In this document: one piece after another, positions 51,547 to 61,628 of the stretch
Layout of the letters: every line of letters begins with the position of its first letter
Numbering within the stretch: position 1 is the stretch's first letter
Source of the DNA: Magicicada septendecula
Lineage: Eukaryota > Arthropoda > Insecta > Hemiptera > Cicadidae
Direction of reading: 5' to 3'
DNA: 64,000 nucleotides
Assembly: GCA_034769895.1 (NCBI GenBank)
Contig: CM068372.1
Span: 434,513,958 to 434,577,957, forward strand
Notes under the pieces: model-generated
What the model was told of the DNA's origin: nothing
Seen by the model: only the letters and a program-made list of their open reading frames with translations
Databases searched by the model: none
Position numbers and translations under genes: made by a program

Positions 51547-53034
51547 ATGGCCCAATTTAATCCGGATTTGTTATTAAAGGACGAGCTGTCTTACGAAGCT
51601 CTTTTGCGTGGACTACCCCATGCGAATGTAACAGTCACGGAATTGCGTAGATCAATACGCGAATGTGGATTTGATACACCCGAGCAATTAAGCAACCTAA
51701 GCGAACTTGATTATGAGAGCGAGAGAGAAATTTGTAATGCCAAGTATAGTGAGCTAACCTTATTGTCTCAAACCCTCCAAGACGAGAAATCTCCGGCGAT
51801 AATTTTGCGGACTACCCAGAGAATAGAGCATTTAACCCGGCGAATGAAAAATTTGTTGATCTGGCCTAATCTTACGGAAATACCACGTGAAGTGCAAAAC
51901 CTAGCTGGCGAACCTTTACGTCGCTTATCCACTATTATTAATGACTTAAGAAGAAGATCCGACTCGTTCCGGATGGATGAAATAGAGAAGTCCTTGAAGA
52001 AATTACACATCTCCCCAGTACAATCCCCTACTACTGATCTACCTCCGCCTAACACTGATCGGAACTCACCCGCCGTATCGCAAATGCAAGCTAACCAAGA
52101 GCAATATACAGATAGAGATTTAAATGCCCCTCCTCCCGATCGTTTCCAGAGTCGCCCCGGAACTCACAAATTGACCACTCCGAATGCATCATATCGTTCT
52201 CCTAAAGAAATGCCAACCCTGAATCATAACGCGGACCTATACGGAAAAATTACTCATCCTGTGGAGAAAATTTTAACAGAAATCCCTTACACCGATGGAT
52301 TAAATGTCTCCAAACTACTAAATTTCATTAACTATCTCCTGCAGATAAAAGATCTACAGCAGCTGAATGATTGGCAAATTTTACAAGTTCTGCTACCGAA
52401 ATGTAAACCCCCGTTAAAGAATCGTGTAATAGAAGCATTAAGCTCTACACTTCCAGTAGAAGACCTACATAGCTCGATAATAAAGTACTTTATTCCAACC
52501 GGAATTTATGAAGAAATTAAAAGAAAGACCGTACTCCGAGTACAAGGAAATCACAAGAGATTAGCTCATTACATCTCCGATATCAGAGAGTCATCCCGAC
52601 TACTACGTGTAGATTGGAATGAGACACAGATGGTCGACACCATTTTAATAGGATTGTCACCAGAGGAAAGATCTCGTTTAGCTTTGATAAATAGACCAAA
52701 CACCATTGCAGATCTAGAACAATGCAGTATCCATTCGTCAAATGTATGGTACTCCGATCAAAATAGACATACGATGAAACCCGCAGAAACAAATAGAAAT
52801 GAATTGCGAGCCCTAGAGCCCGGTGTAACAACCCTGCATGAAAGGCAAGTATTCAATAGACCTCACAATGTACGTAAATCTAGTAAGTTAAGTGTAACAC
52901 CATCTAAAGCGGAAACAAGGTACCCTCATCGCAATAAACCCATCTGTTATAATTGCGGCAAATATGGACACATAAGAAAAGACTGCAAGAGCAAGCCATT
53001 GGAATGTAAACACTCAGATCCAAAAAACATGTAA
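51547..53034 (+). CDS. Gag polyprotein, copy 6 (intact frame, 495 aa)
   Basis: Leader 50613-51546. This is the full-length frame with the capsid-like region and the CCHC zinc knuckle, and no internal stop. It keeps the complete AGAGAG run near 52584, as copy 1 does. It matches the consensus protein and has several silent changes, for example GAACTTGAT for GAACTCGAT near 51705. With copy 1 it is the only copy able to make whole Gag. Confidence 0.9.
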   Translation: MAQFNPDLLLKDELSYEALLRGLPHANVTVTELRRSIRECGFDTPEQLSNLSELDYESEREICNAKYSELTLLSQTLQDEKSPAIILRTTQRIEHLTRRMKNLLIWPNLTEIPREVQNLAGEPLRRLSTIINDLRRRSDSFRMDEIEKSLKKLHISPVQSPTTDLPPPNTDRNSPAVSQMQANQEQYTDRDLNAPPPDRFQSRPGTHKLTTPNASYRSPKEMPTLNHNADLYGKITHPVEKILTEIPYTDGLNVSKLLNFINYLLQIKDLQQLNDWQILQVLLPKCKPPLKNRVIEALSSTLPVEDLHSSIIKYFIPTGIYEEIKRKTVLRVQGNHKRLAHYISDIRESSRLLRVDWNETQMVDTILIGLSPEERSRLALINRPNTIADLEQCSIHSSNVWYSDQNRHTMKPAETNRNELRALEPGVTTLHERQVFNRPHNVRKSSKLSVTPSKAETRYPHRNKPICYNCGKYGHIRKDCKSKPLECKHSDPKNM

Positions 53035-53173
53035 GGCAGGGAGACCCGAAATCCTGTGTCTTCCGCAGCAACTCGAAATCTGGTGAACCTAAAGAAACGA
53101 ATAAAAAAAATATATATATATATTTTATAACCAAAGTGGAGGGAAAAGAAGTTTTAAGGAAATAGATCCCTAC

Positions 53174-56100
53174 GTGAGACAATTTCTTGAAAAATGTAAC
53201 GCGATAAATAAATGTAACTGGACTAAAAGTCTATTACCCTTAATATGAGTTGACTTAGGCGTTACCTCCACAATCGCATTAATTGATTCGGGATCTAGCA
53301 GAACCTTAATCAGTCAAGAGTTAGCAGACAAATTAGCGAAACACCATCTAGTAAAACGGAGTCAACCGGTGAATATAAAGTGTGCTACCGCCAATAAACA
53401 AAATATAATAATAAAACTGAGCATTACCGTTAAGGTTAAAATCAAGAACCTAACCTGGATTTTTACAATGTTAGTATGTAATGAATTAGGACCCGACTTA
53501 ATATTAGGAGCAGACTTTATTAGTAAAACGGGAATGATTCTTGACATCTATGAGCAAAAATATTATTTTCGATTCGACCGTACACGGAAATATAGATTTG
53601 ATTGTAATAATCAGAAACAGGAAAAAAATTGTTCATCTACTGCACATGTAATACACCAAGAGTCTGATTTATCTCATCTAGAAAGTAGAGATAGAATGAG
53701 AATACTGAAATTAATAAAAGAATTTTCCTCAGTTCTTACACCTAAACTAGGACTCACTGAACTAACAGAATATAAAATTAATCTGAGCGATCAGAAAGTA
53801 ATACGCCTACCTCCATACAAGTTGTCGCCTCCCAAGATGGAAGTGATGAGAAACCATATCAACAAGTTGTTGGAGCAAGGAGTCATTGAACCCTCTACGT
53901 CCCCATATTCATCACCCTCCTTTTTAGTACCGAAAGGTCACGATAAACACAGACTAGTCGTGGACTACAGGCAATTAAACAAAAGAATAGAATTTGAATC
54001 TATTCCTCTTCCAGACATCCATAGTGCTTTCCATTACTTCACGAAAGCTATGGTCTTTACGGTAATGGATCTGAATCAAGCTTTTCACCAAATACCCCTT
54101 TCGGAAGAATCAAAACGTCTAACCGCGTTTGCCGTTCCTTTTAACTTGTACCAATTTACTAGAGTACCCTTTGGAATATCTCAAGGAAGTTCCGTATGTA
54201 GTAGATTATTAGAAAGGATATTTCACGATATTAAATTTAAATATGTGTATCACTATTTGGACGACATCGTTATATATAGCGAATCAATGGAACAACATCT
54301 TAAACACTTACGTGAAGTGTTATCTCGGTTATAAAAAGCAGGATTAACTGTTAACCCAAAAAAGGTAAATTTTGCCGTCCCACAGTTTTCATTCTTAGGC
54401 CACATCGTGAAAGCGAATGGAAAAGTAAGCATTGACCCCGAACATACCCGCGCTATTAGAGAATTTTCACCCCCACGAGATGCAAAAGGTATAGCCCGAT
54501 TTTTGGGAATGGTAAATTATTTCCACAAGTATATTCCCCATCTTGCCGAAATAGCAGCACCCCTAAATTCTTTAAGAAAGAAGGGAGCGAAGTTTGAATG
54601 GAGCTCACTACATCAAAATGCGTTTGAGCAACTTAAAGAAAGTATCATATCTCCCCCAGTTTTGCAGCTAGCCGATTTCACGAAACCTTTCGTAGTGCAG
54701 ACCGACAGTTCCAGTGTAGCGTTAGGTGCAGTCATATATCAAGAGATAGAAAACAGCAGACTACCTATTAGTTATGCATCGCGAACCTTGAGCGACCAAG
54801 AAAGAAAATATTCCGCATATGAATTGGAATGTTTAGCCATTGTTTTTGCATTCGAGAAGTTTAAACTCTTTCTAGAACATAAAGAATTCTTTTTGGAAAC
54901 TGATAATCAAGCATTATCTTGGTTACTGAATCACCCTAAACAGTTAGGACGTATTGGAAGATGGGTATTGAAGTTAAACTGCTACAAATTCAGAGTGCAG
55001 CATATTAAAGGTACACAAAACGTAGTCGCTGATACCCTGTCCCATATATTCCAGTCGCCCACTAAAACTCCCGAAAGCAAGGAGAATCCGGAAATAGCAC
55101 TTGCTAATGCCGTAATTACTGAGTTCCCCCTTGCCTTTACAAACATTGCCCTGTATCAACAACAAGACCCCTTACTGAAGCCTATTATAGAACAACTTGC
55201 GCAAGGTATTAAATCCGAGAAATACGTATTGAGTAAAAATGTACTATGCCATAAAATAAGAAGCGGAAAGGAACTAAGAATAATAGCCCCTGATGTGATT
55301 AAGCCCATGCTGATGGAGTACTTCCATTCATCTACCATAGGAGCCCATATGGGAATCAATAAGACAATACATCGTGTTCGAAAGGAATATCATTGGAACA
55401 ATATGAACAGCGAAATAGCCAGTTTCGTAAAGAAATGTAAATTATGTGCTCTCAGTAAACCAGCCAGAAATAATCAGGTAAGCCAGTTGATTTCGGAAAT
55501 CCCTAAGACCCCTTTTTCTAAACTTTATCTAGACTTTTCAGGTCCTTATCCACGATCCAAATCAGGTAATACTATGTTACTCATCTGTGTAGATTCATTC
55601 ACCAAATTTGTTTGGATGTATCCCATGCGACGAGCATTAGCGTCGACGACTGTAAAAATATTACAGGAAAGATTATTTAAAGACTACGGTACACCTGTAC
55701 GTATAGTATCAGATAATGGACCACAGTTTAAAGCGAAAGAATTTAAGAATATGTGTTTCAAGTTAGGAATAGACCATATAACCACTACGGAGTATCGACC
55801 GCAAGGCAATATTGCTGAAAGGTATCTACGAAACCTCAAATCTGCATTAATCGCCTATCATGCGATAGGCGTCGTGATAGCAAAACGTCATCATACGTCG
55901 TGGGACCAAAACCTATCCTGGATTCAATACGCCTTTAATTCAGCTTATCACGAAGGTCACAAGTCGACCCCGTTTGAGTTACTGTACAAATACCAACCAA
56001 ACCACCCCTTGTCCACTAAATGGAAAATACACGACCTGCTACCTCCGCAAATAACGGATAAGCAGATAAAGCAAATATGGAATAAAGCCCGCTCTAATTT

Positions 56101-56415
56101 AAGAGCGAACTTAGAGAAATCCGGAAAATACCATGGGAAAGGTATTCATAAAATTCAATTAGGTACCAAATAGGTGACTTAGTAATGTATAAGACTCACC
56201 CCACTAGTAGTGCAATTGATAAGACCACCTCTAAACTATCATACCGATGGTGTGGCCCTTACCAAATCCAGAAGTACCTAACTCCAGTTACAGTAGCCCT
56301 GTACGAACCTGTGACTCGAAAATATGTGCGGCGAACACATATTTCGCAGATAAAATTGTATAAGAAGAAGAGAAGGAATAGTATAACCAAAAATAGAAAA
56401 GGTAATACTAGGTAG
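53174..56415 (+). pseudogene. Pol, copy 6 (extra TGA, TAA in RT, frameshift before tail)
   Basis: It shares the TGA before the protease with copy 1 (53246-53248). The RT stop ends the first segment at 54334; RNase H and integrase run to 56173; the tail is 56185-56415. It has the most private amino acid changes of any pol: NNQKQEK, GVIEPSTS, FLGHIV (others FLSHIV), FKLFLEHKEFFLE, and Gly changes near the end of integrase (HGKGIHKIQLGTK). Non-coding 56416-56876 has AATCAGG, as in copy 1. Confidence 0.88.
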
Positions 56416-56876
56416 TGAAGTATATTATACTTCTGAAACCATGCTAAATGTTAATCGTAGAGTTTGGAAATCAGGCCTGATCAACCTGAGATCCAGTTCT
56501 GCGAAAGATAAGTAAATGAGTACTCAATGACAACTAAACTGAATTCTAAATAGCAAAAGATTTAGAAAATTACTCTACGGAGAGAGTAACAAAACCCCAA
56601 GAAAAAAACGGTAGTAGATTTAAGTGATAGAGATGAGAAAGAGTTTTGTGTTTTAAAATGTAGATATTAAGTGTGAATAGTATGTAAAAAAAAAAAAGGT
56701 AGTTTATAAGAAAATATAAAAGTATATTGTGTTGTGGAGAAGAAACAAGTGGATATAACGCTTACCAATAACTATGTGAGAGAAATTCCACACACTGACA
56801 CCAAACATACTCCAAGTCCCCAATTGTGCGTTAGACTCACAACACACCAGTAACGTGAAATTTAAGCGGTGGAGTA

Positions 56877-58424
56877 TGTGACGATTTAATTGAAACTGTA
56901 ATCTTAAATTTAAAAAAATTAAATTTGTGAGCGATTAAGTATTTTTAAATCGCACTATTAAACCTAAAGCCCCTGTACTAAATCAGAATGAGAATGAGAA
57001 TGAGAAGTGTATGAAAATCAACAGAAGCACTAATAAAAAGTCGACTTGTAAAAAACTTATTAATATCACAATTAACCCTTTACTAGTCATCATGCTGTGA
57101 CCTGTTAGTTCCGGACTCAACGTGTTTATCGAGTCTTCTGTAATTTAGGAAGATATAAAAATCATAATGTTTGTTATTAGAAATTTGAAGGCACGAGTAG
57201 TAGTTAAAATAATTCACTTAAATTATATATGTATAAGTAATGTATTGTTTTTGGTAATAAGAATGTCAATTTAAATAAAAATAGGGACTATATTGTCGCG
57301 GAGTACTTGCCCCTCTCCGTTGTTATGTGCCAGTCGAATCTAGTAGAGGGTCACTATGCTGCCGTCAGACCGTACAGACGTATGAGCGAGAGCTCCACGA
57401 AAATGCATTTGTTTTTTTTAATTTAATTTTAAAATGTTAGCTACCACTGCTAAACGTGGCGAGCGTTGTGTAATGTGTGAATGATATAAAGATGTGTTAA
57501 GAAGAAAAATGTAATAAGTAAAACAAAAACTTACCTAGTAGTAAACAAGATGACGTCTCCCCTCAAGAGGTAAATACAAGTACAACCTTATACATGAAGA
57601 TGTGATCTGCATAAACTTCATAAATACACGTATACGATGCATAAGACGCTGACGAGGACCTCCGTGGATCTACACCTACTTTCACAAAAGAAACTTCAAT
57701 CTCCGCAGTGAACATCCTATCTAGTACTTGCCGAAGACACGACCCAGACGATGATGCCGACTTCAAGAATTCCAAAGAGAGACACCCCAGGACGAGGTTA
57801 CTACGACCAATTGTAAAGGTGACTCGATAGCTTGCCTATCGAGAGTTAATCATATTTGATACACAACTCACATTAAAAAGAGACTTTTCAAAGACTATAA
57901 ATTTTGTTTAAAATTAAAATGAGACAAGCTAAGAGTTTTCTGTAAGATTCAAGATCGTACGTAGTAACGCCTTAAATGTAAATGTAATTTATAATCACTT
58001 TAAGTAATAATACCATTCTTCAAATGGTAAAAGAAGTCTTGCAAGCGTGTAGATGAACTCAAAATACTTAGAAGTCTTTGCTATAAATATACTTAAAGTA
58101 AACTCGGATCCGAGGTAAAAGAATACATAATCAGTTTTATCCCTAATTTTTATGAAAAGCATTTAAATATTTTAATCTAATTAATGATGTCATGGGATCT
58201 TTGAGTAGCAGTTGTTAATAAAGAGAAGTCATCTTGTTACACATGAAAATGAGTCCATAATAAATCAGTGAAATACCTTCCCTTGTTTCCTTATAATTAT
58301 CTTATGTAATTTGTTCAATTAATTTGAGTTTAATAACAGTTCGTTACAACGTAGGCAGCCCATGTAATTGGCAAGTGTCAGTTAAGATGGGTTCCCTGGC
58401 TTTGTAACGTGGCAATACGTTACA
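56877..58424 (+). repeat. LTR 7 (outer right, 1548 bp)
   Basis: Its end TTACA meets the GTTC duplication. It has private indels (one G lost in CCCTAATTTTTATG near 58145, three bases added in CATAATAAATC near 58257) and several private substitutions. Like LTR 1 it has gathered its own changes, as expected for an end LTR that takes less part in exchange. It differs from LTR 1 at more sites than inner LTRs differ from each other. Confidence 0.9.
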
Positions 58425-58428
58425 GTTC
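58425..58428. repeat. Target site duplication, right copy (GTTC)
   Basis: This is the partner of 10023-10026. The same four bases are codon bases of the hAT transposase, which continues from here in the frame left at 10026. Confidence 0.85.
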
Positions 58429-59336
58429 GTGTACAAAAAATGGTAGACATGTTAAATCCTATTGTACATCTGATAACTGCTTTTGAAAGTAACCAGCCAC
58501 AGATACATAAAGTATTTTCAAAATTCAATGACTTGGAGAAAACTTTAATTGTACAGCTCCCACTTTCTCCATTACAAAAAGCAGAAGAGAAAAATGTTCT
58601 GAAGAAGTTTAAAAAGCGGAGAGATTTTGGCTTAGGGGAAATACACCTTGCAGCAGACCTACTAAATCCAGCTGCTCAAGGGAGCAGTTTAAAACCACTC
58701 GAATTACTAGATGCAGTTAGCTTTGTTTGTGATGTTGGGCAGAAAATGGGTGTAAGCATCCCTAAAATAAAAGAAAATATAGCTGACTATAGAGACAAGC
58801 AAGGGATCTGGGGAAGAGAATTTGTGTGGGAAAGCATTGATGAATTGAGCCCAGTTCTGTGGTGGAGGGGATTAAGAGGAACATGTGAACTAGCAGATGT
58901 AGCTATTCGAATTTTAGGAGCACCTGTGACATCTGCTGCTACTGAACGTACATTCAGTACATTCAGTTGGGTTCACAGCAAAAAAAGAAATCGCCTAAAT
59001 TCACAAAGAGCTGCCAAGTTGACGTATTTATCATGCAATTGGAAGCTTTTAAATTGTAAGAGTAAGTCAAATAAGAGAAAGCACTCTTGTGAAGAGCAGC
59101 AAGACAAAGGGGAAAAACCTTCAGAAAACAAAATTCCTGAAGATGGAGATAAAAATGAAAGTGATGTTGAAGATGAAGTTAAAGACAACAGTGATTTTGA
59201 AGATGAAGATAAAGATGAAAGTGATTTTGAAGATGAAGATAAAGATGAAAGTGATGTTGAAGAGGAAGATAGAGACGAAAGTGATGCTGGAGTTACAGAT
59301 GAAGATGAAAATGGTGTTGAAGATTCAGTTGTGTAA
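58425..59336 (+). pseudogene. hAT transposase, second part (dimerisation region and acidic tail)
   Basis: This is open from the insertion point to TAA at 59334-59336; the ATG at 58440 is internal, not a true start. It holds the hAT C-terminal dimerisation region: W-W at about residues 141-142 counted from that ATG (LWWRGLRG), then APVTSAATERTFSTFS and KKRNRLNSQRA. This region holds transposase subunits together and carries the last catalytic acid in the family. The tail (about 235-298) is almost all Asp, Glu, Lys and Ser and is built of short DNA repeats (GAAGATGAAGATAAAGATGA) that look recently expanded. This half has no frame break; the first half at 9217-10026 has two. An AATAAA signal is at 59352-59357. 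Confidence 0.88.
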
Positions 59337-59770
59337 TTCTCAATTTGTTTTAATAAATACTTTTAAACTATAATCTACTATAATGTTTACTATAATGTTT
59401 CTTTCATTGTAATGTTTTAATAAATACTTTCTTACTTGATAATCTTTTGCTTTCTTGATTCTTTAATTATCTTTACTAGTTCCTATGCATTCAAATTTTA
59501 ATTAAGTTAAAATTGATTGTTGGATGGAAAAGATGCATCATGTCTTTAAGAGTGTTAATTTATGATTATTAAAATTGAAATTCTGTTCAATTTGGAAAAA
59601 ATAAAACAACCACTGTCGTAAGTACTTGGTTGTTCATGCCAAAATGTAGAATGCAACAGCTGATGAGCTGAATAAATTTTATACTGCCATATTCAGTTGG
59701 GTTTTAGAACACAAATGTAATAATAAAAATATAATTAATATGTATACAGTCATGCCTTAAATGATTTTTA
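59337..59770 (+). other. 3' non-coding part of the hAT transposon
   Basis: This is AT-rich and has no gene. It contains two TAATAAATAC motifs (near 59351 and 59419) that could serve for polyadenylation of the transposase transcript. A TACTATAATGTTT-type phrase is repeated near 59378-59400. Confidence 0.6.
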
Positions 59771-59848
59771 TAAATACCCGGGTATTTACCCATTTTGGGT
59801 ATTTACCCGGGTAAATACCCAGGGTATTTACCTTGAATTTTAAATACC
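59771..59848. repeat. Cluster of CCCGGG-centred palindromes at the right end of hAT
   Basis: Three palindromes centred on CCCGGG, each flanked by ATTTA/TAAAT-type arms, lie at 59771-59788, 59797-59820 (a perfect 24-bp palindrome) and 59832-59848. They sit between the hAT coding end and the resumption of minisatellite units at about 59869. Subterminal repeats are where hAT transposases bind, so these are probably binding sites. No matching cluster was found at the left end. Confidence 0.7.
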
Positions 59849-59868
59849 CGGGTATTTTACATCTATAT

Positions 59869-60199
59869 TTTTAAAACATAAAATGTTGCAGGTAAACTAC
59901 CCCTTTCCCTTAACCGATCTTCACCAAAAACAATAGGTCTTGAGAACTCTACAATTCAGGGCTGTTTCCAAAACATTATTTGATTCTGTTTGAATTTGCG
60001 GCTGTTATCGTTTGCCATAGAAAAAAATTACCCTTGATTAAAAAAAAACCCGTTGCAGGTAAACTACTGCTTTCCCTTAACCGATCTTCACCAAAAACAA
60101 TAGGTCTTGAGTACTCTACAAATCAGAGCTGTATGCAAAAAAATTTTTTTTCTGTTTGAATTTGCGGCTGTTATCGTTTGCCATAGAAAAAAATCTACA

Positions 60200-60235
<36 letters not shown>

Positions 60236-60356
60236 TATTTTTCAAAAAATGATTTTTTTTCATGTTTTGAGTGTAGTACAATCAGAATCTGCAATAATTC
60301 CGAACACGATTTTTTTGCCATCACTTTACTTCCATTTCCTTACGGAACATGGAAGT
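59869..60356 (+). mobile_element. HMS element, right part of the compound copy 3/4
   Basis: Minisatellite units resume here (two, anchors near 59890 and 60057), followed by the CA microsatellite (60199-60232), the closing segment (ATGTTTTGAGTGTAGTACAA...) and the terminal palindrome at 60328-60356. In this copy the palindrome centre is TTACGGAA instead of TTAAGGAA. After a run of A (60357-60362) the broken DDE-like gene starts again, so this is the true right boundary of everything inserted from 4440 on. Confidence 0.7.
60199..60232. repeat. CA microsatellite in the HMS right end
   Basis: This pure CA run occupies the same place in the element as the GACA/TCTG and GT/GC tracts of other copies. 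Confidence 0.9.
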
Positions 60357-60362
60357 AAAAAA

Positions 60363-61446
60363 CATAAGCGATATCTTAATTTGCGTTAAAGAATTTGTAT
60401 GCAAAGTTTTTGAGAGAAAATTCCAATTACTTTCATCTTAGTTACTCTGTTTTGTAAATATCGCCCATTCTGGGTTACCATTCCAACGGTGACATCAAGA
60501 GATACTTGCTTGTGTAAAATTCAAGCAAATGTTGGCCTTCTCGTTACAAAGCTTAAAAGAATGAATGTAATTAGTGAAAAAACACCATCTGAAGTACTAG
60601 CCTCGCTTTGCTGTCCTGGAGAATTAAAAGAAAAATGTTTACAAAGAGATTGTGAAAATTGTTCAAATACGGAAATCAAGTTTAATGATTTCAATGGTAC
60701 AGAGAAAACTTCCTTTGAAAAATGGGTGTTAAAGAAAATACCTACATTGGTTAAAGGTAAAATAAAACTATGTCAAAAAACAATCAAAATAATTAAACAT
60801 TGCGAGTTAAGCCATTTAATGGTAGAGTTTAAAAAGTGGATCATACCATTCATGAAACATGTTTGTAATATTAATCATCAGTTCAAAACAATCCATAATG
60901 TAAAGGACAATTTAACTGAATTTGAGGCTTTATTACATTTCTATTATTCTCAAAACTACGCTTGTAAATATGCCAATGAAATTCAGCTTTCCATTTTGGT
61001 GGAAGTAGGACTCAAATAACTCTCCATACCTCAGTTCTATACTTAAAGACAAAACTAAGAAATCACTTCAACACAAAAGCTATTGTAGTATTTCTGAAAA
61101 TTCATGTCATGATCCCTCTGCTATCTGTGCCCATTTGGATCCAGTTATTGAGACGATGAAAAAACTTGTCCCAAACTTAAAGAAAGTTCACTTACTTAGC
61201 GATGGACCCTCAACACAATATAAGAACAAGACAATGTTTTTTCTCTTTGGGAAATACCTTAGTAGAAAACTAGATGTTGAAGAAGTAATGTGGCACTACT
61301 CAGAGGCCGGACATGGCAAAGGAGCCGCAGACGGGATCAGTGGTAGCACTAAGAGATTGGCAGTTTAGTTAGTAGAGGTACTGATATAGGTAATTTTGAA
61401 CAATTCAAAAACGCATTGCAGACAAATTGTGAAAAAACTTGTTTTT
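60363..61446 (+). pseudogene. Middle part of the DDE-like (transposase-like) gene, broken
   Basis: With frame changes it reads HKRYLN, KYRPFWVTIPT, SRDTCLCKIQAN, a cysteine-rich patch (CCPGELKEKC...CENC), LLHFYYSQNYACKYANEIQ, GGSRTQITLHTSVLY, CHDPSAICAHLDPVIETMKK, LLSDGPSTQYKNK and HYSEAGHGKGAADGISGS. In family members I remember, the phrases are of the type D-F-S-E-N-Y, S-D-G-P-T-Q-Y and E-x-x-H-G-K-G-x-x-D-G, which look like a DDE/RNase H catalytic set. That reading is my inference. Here the first Asp is replaced (FYYSQNY). Open pieces are 60489-61019 and 61135-61368; breaks lie near 61010 and 61365. The frame is cut in the T-run 61442-61446 by an inverted HMS element. Confidence 0.65.
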
Positions 61447-61573
61447 ACTTCCATATTCCTTAAGGAATGGAAGTATGGTGATGGCAAAAAAAATCGTGTT
61501 CGAGATTATTGCAGATTCTGATTCTACTACACTCAAAACATGAAAAAAAGTCGTTTTCCGAAAAGTGTCTGTG

Positions 61574-61628
<55 letters not shown>

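Larger units (their letters stand above)
10027..58424 (+). mobile_element. Tandem array of a Ty3/gypsy LTR retrotransposon: 7 LTRs, 6 internal regions
   Basis: LTRs start at 10027, 17829, 25637, 33444, 41255, 49067 and 56877, with steps of 7802 to 7812 bp. They alternate with internal regions of about 6.26 kb, so neighbouring copies share an LTR. One GTTC duplication flanks all 48,398 bp. The order protease, reverse transcriptase, RNase H, integrase and the sequence motifs place it in Ty3/gypsy. No env-like frame lies between integrase and the 3' LTR. All copies carry the same defects in pol. This fits one insertion expanded by unequal exchange between LTRs or by uptake of a one-LTR circle, rather than six separate integrations. 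Long-read spanning evidence would be needed to be sure of the copy number. Confidence 0.9.

Noticed and set aside
10027..58424. Six independent retrotransposon insertions
   Set aside because: Neighbouring copies share LTRs, inner junctions lack target duplications, and all copies have the same pol defects.
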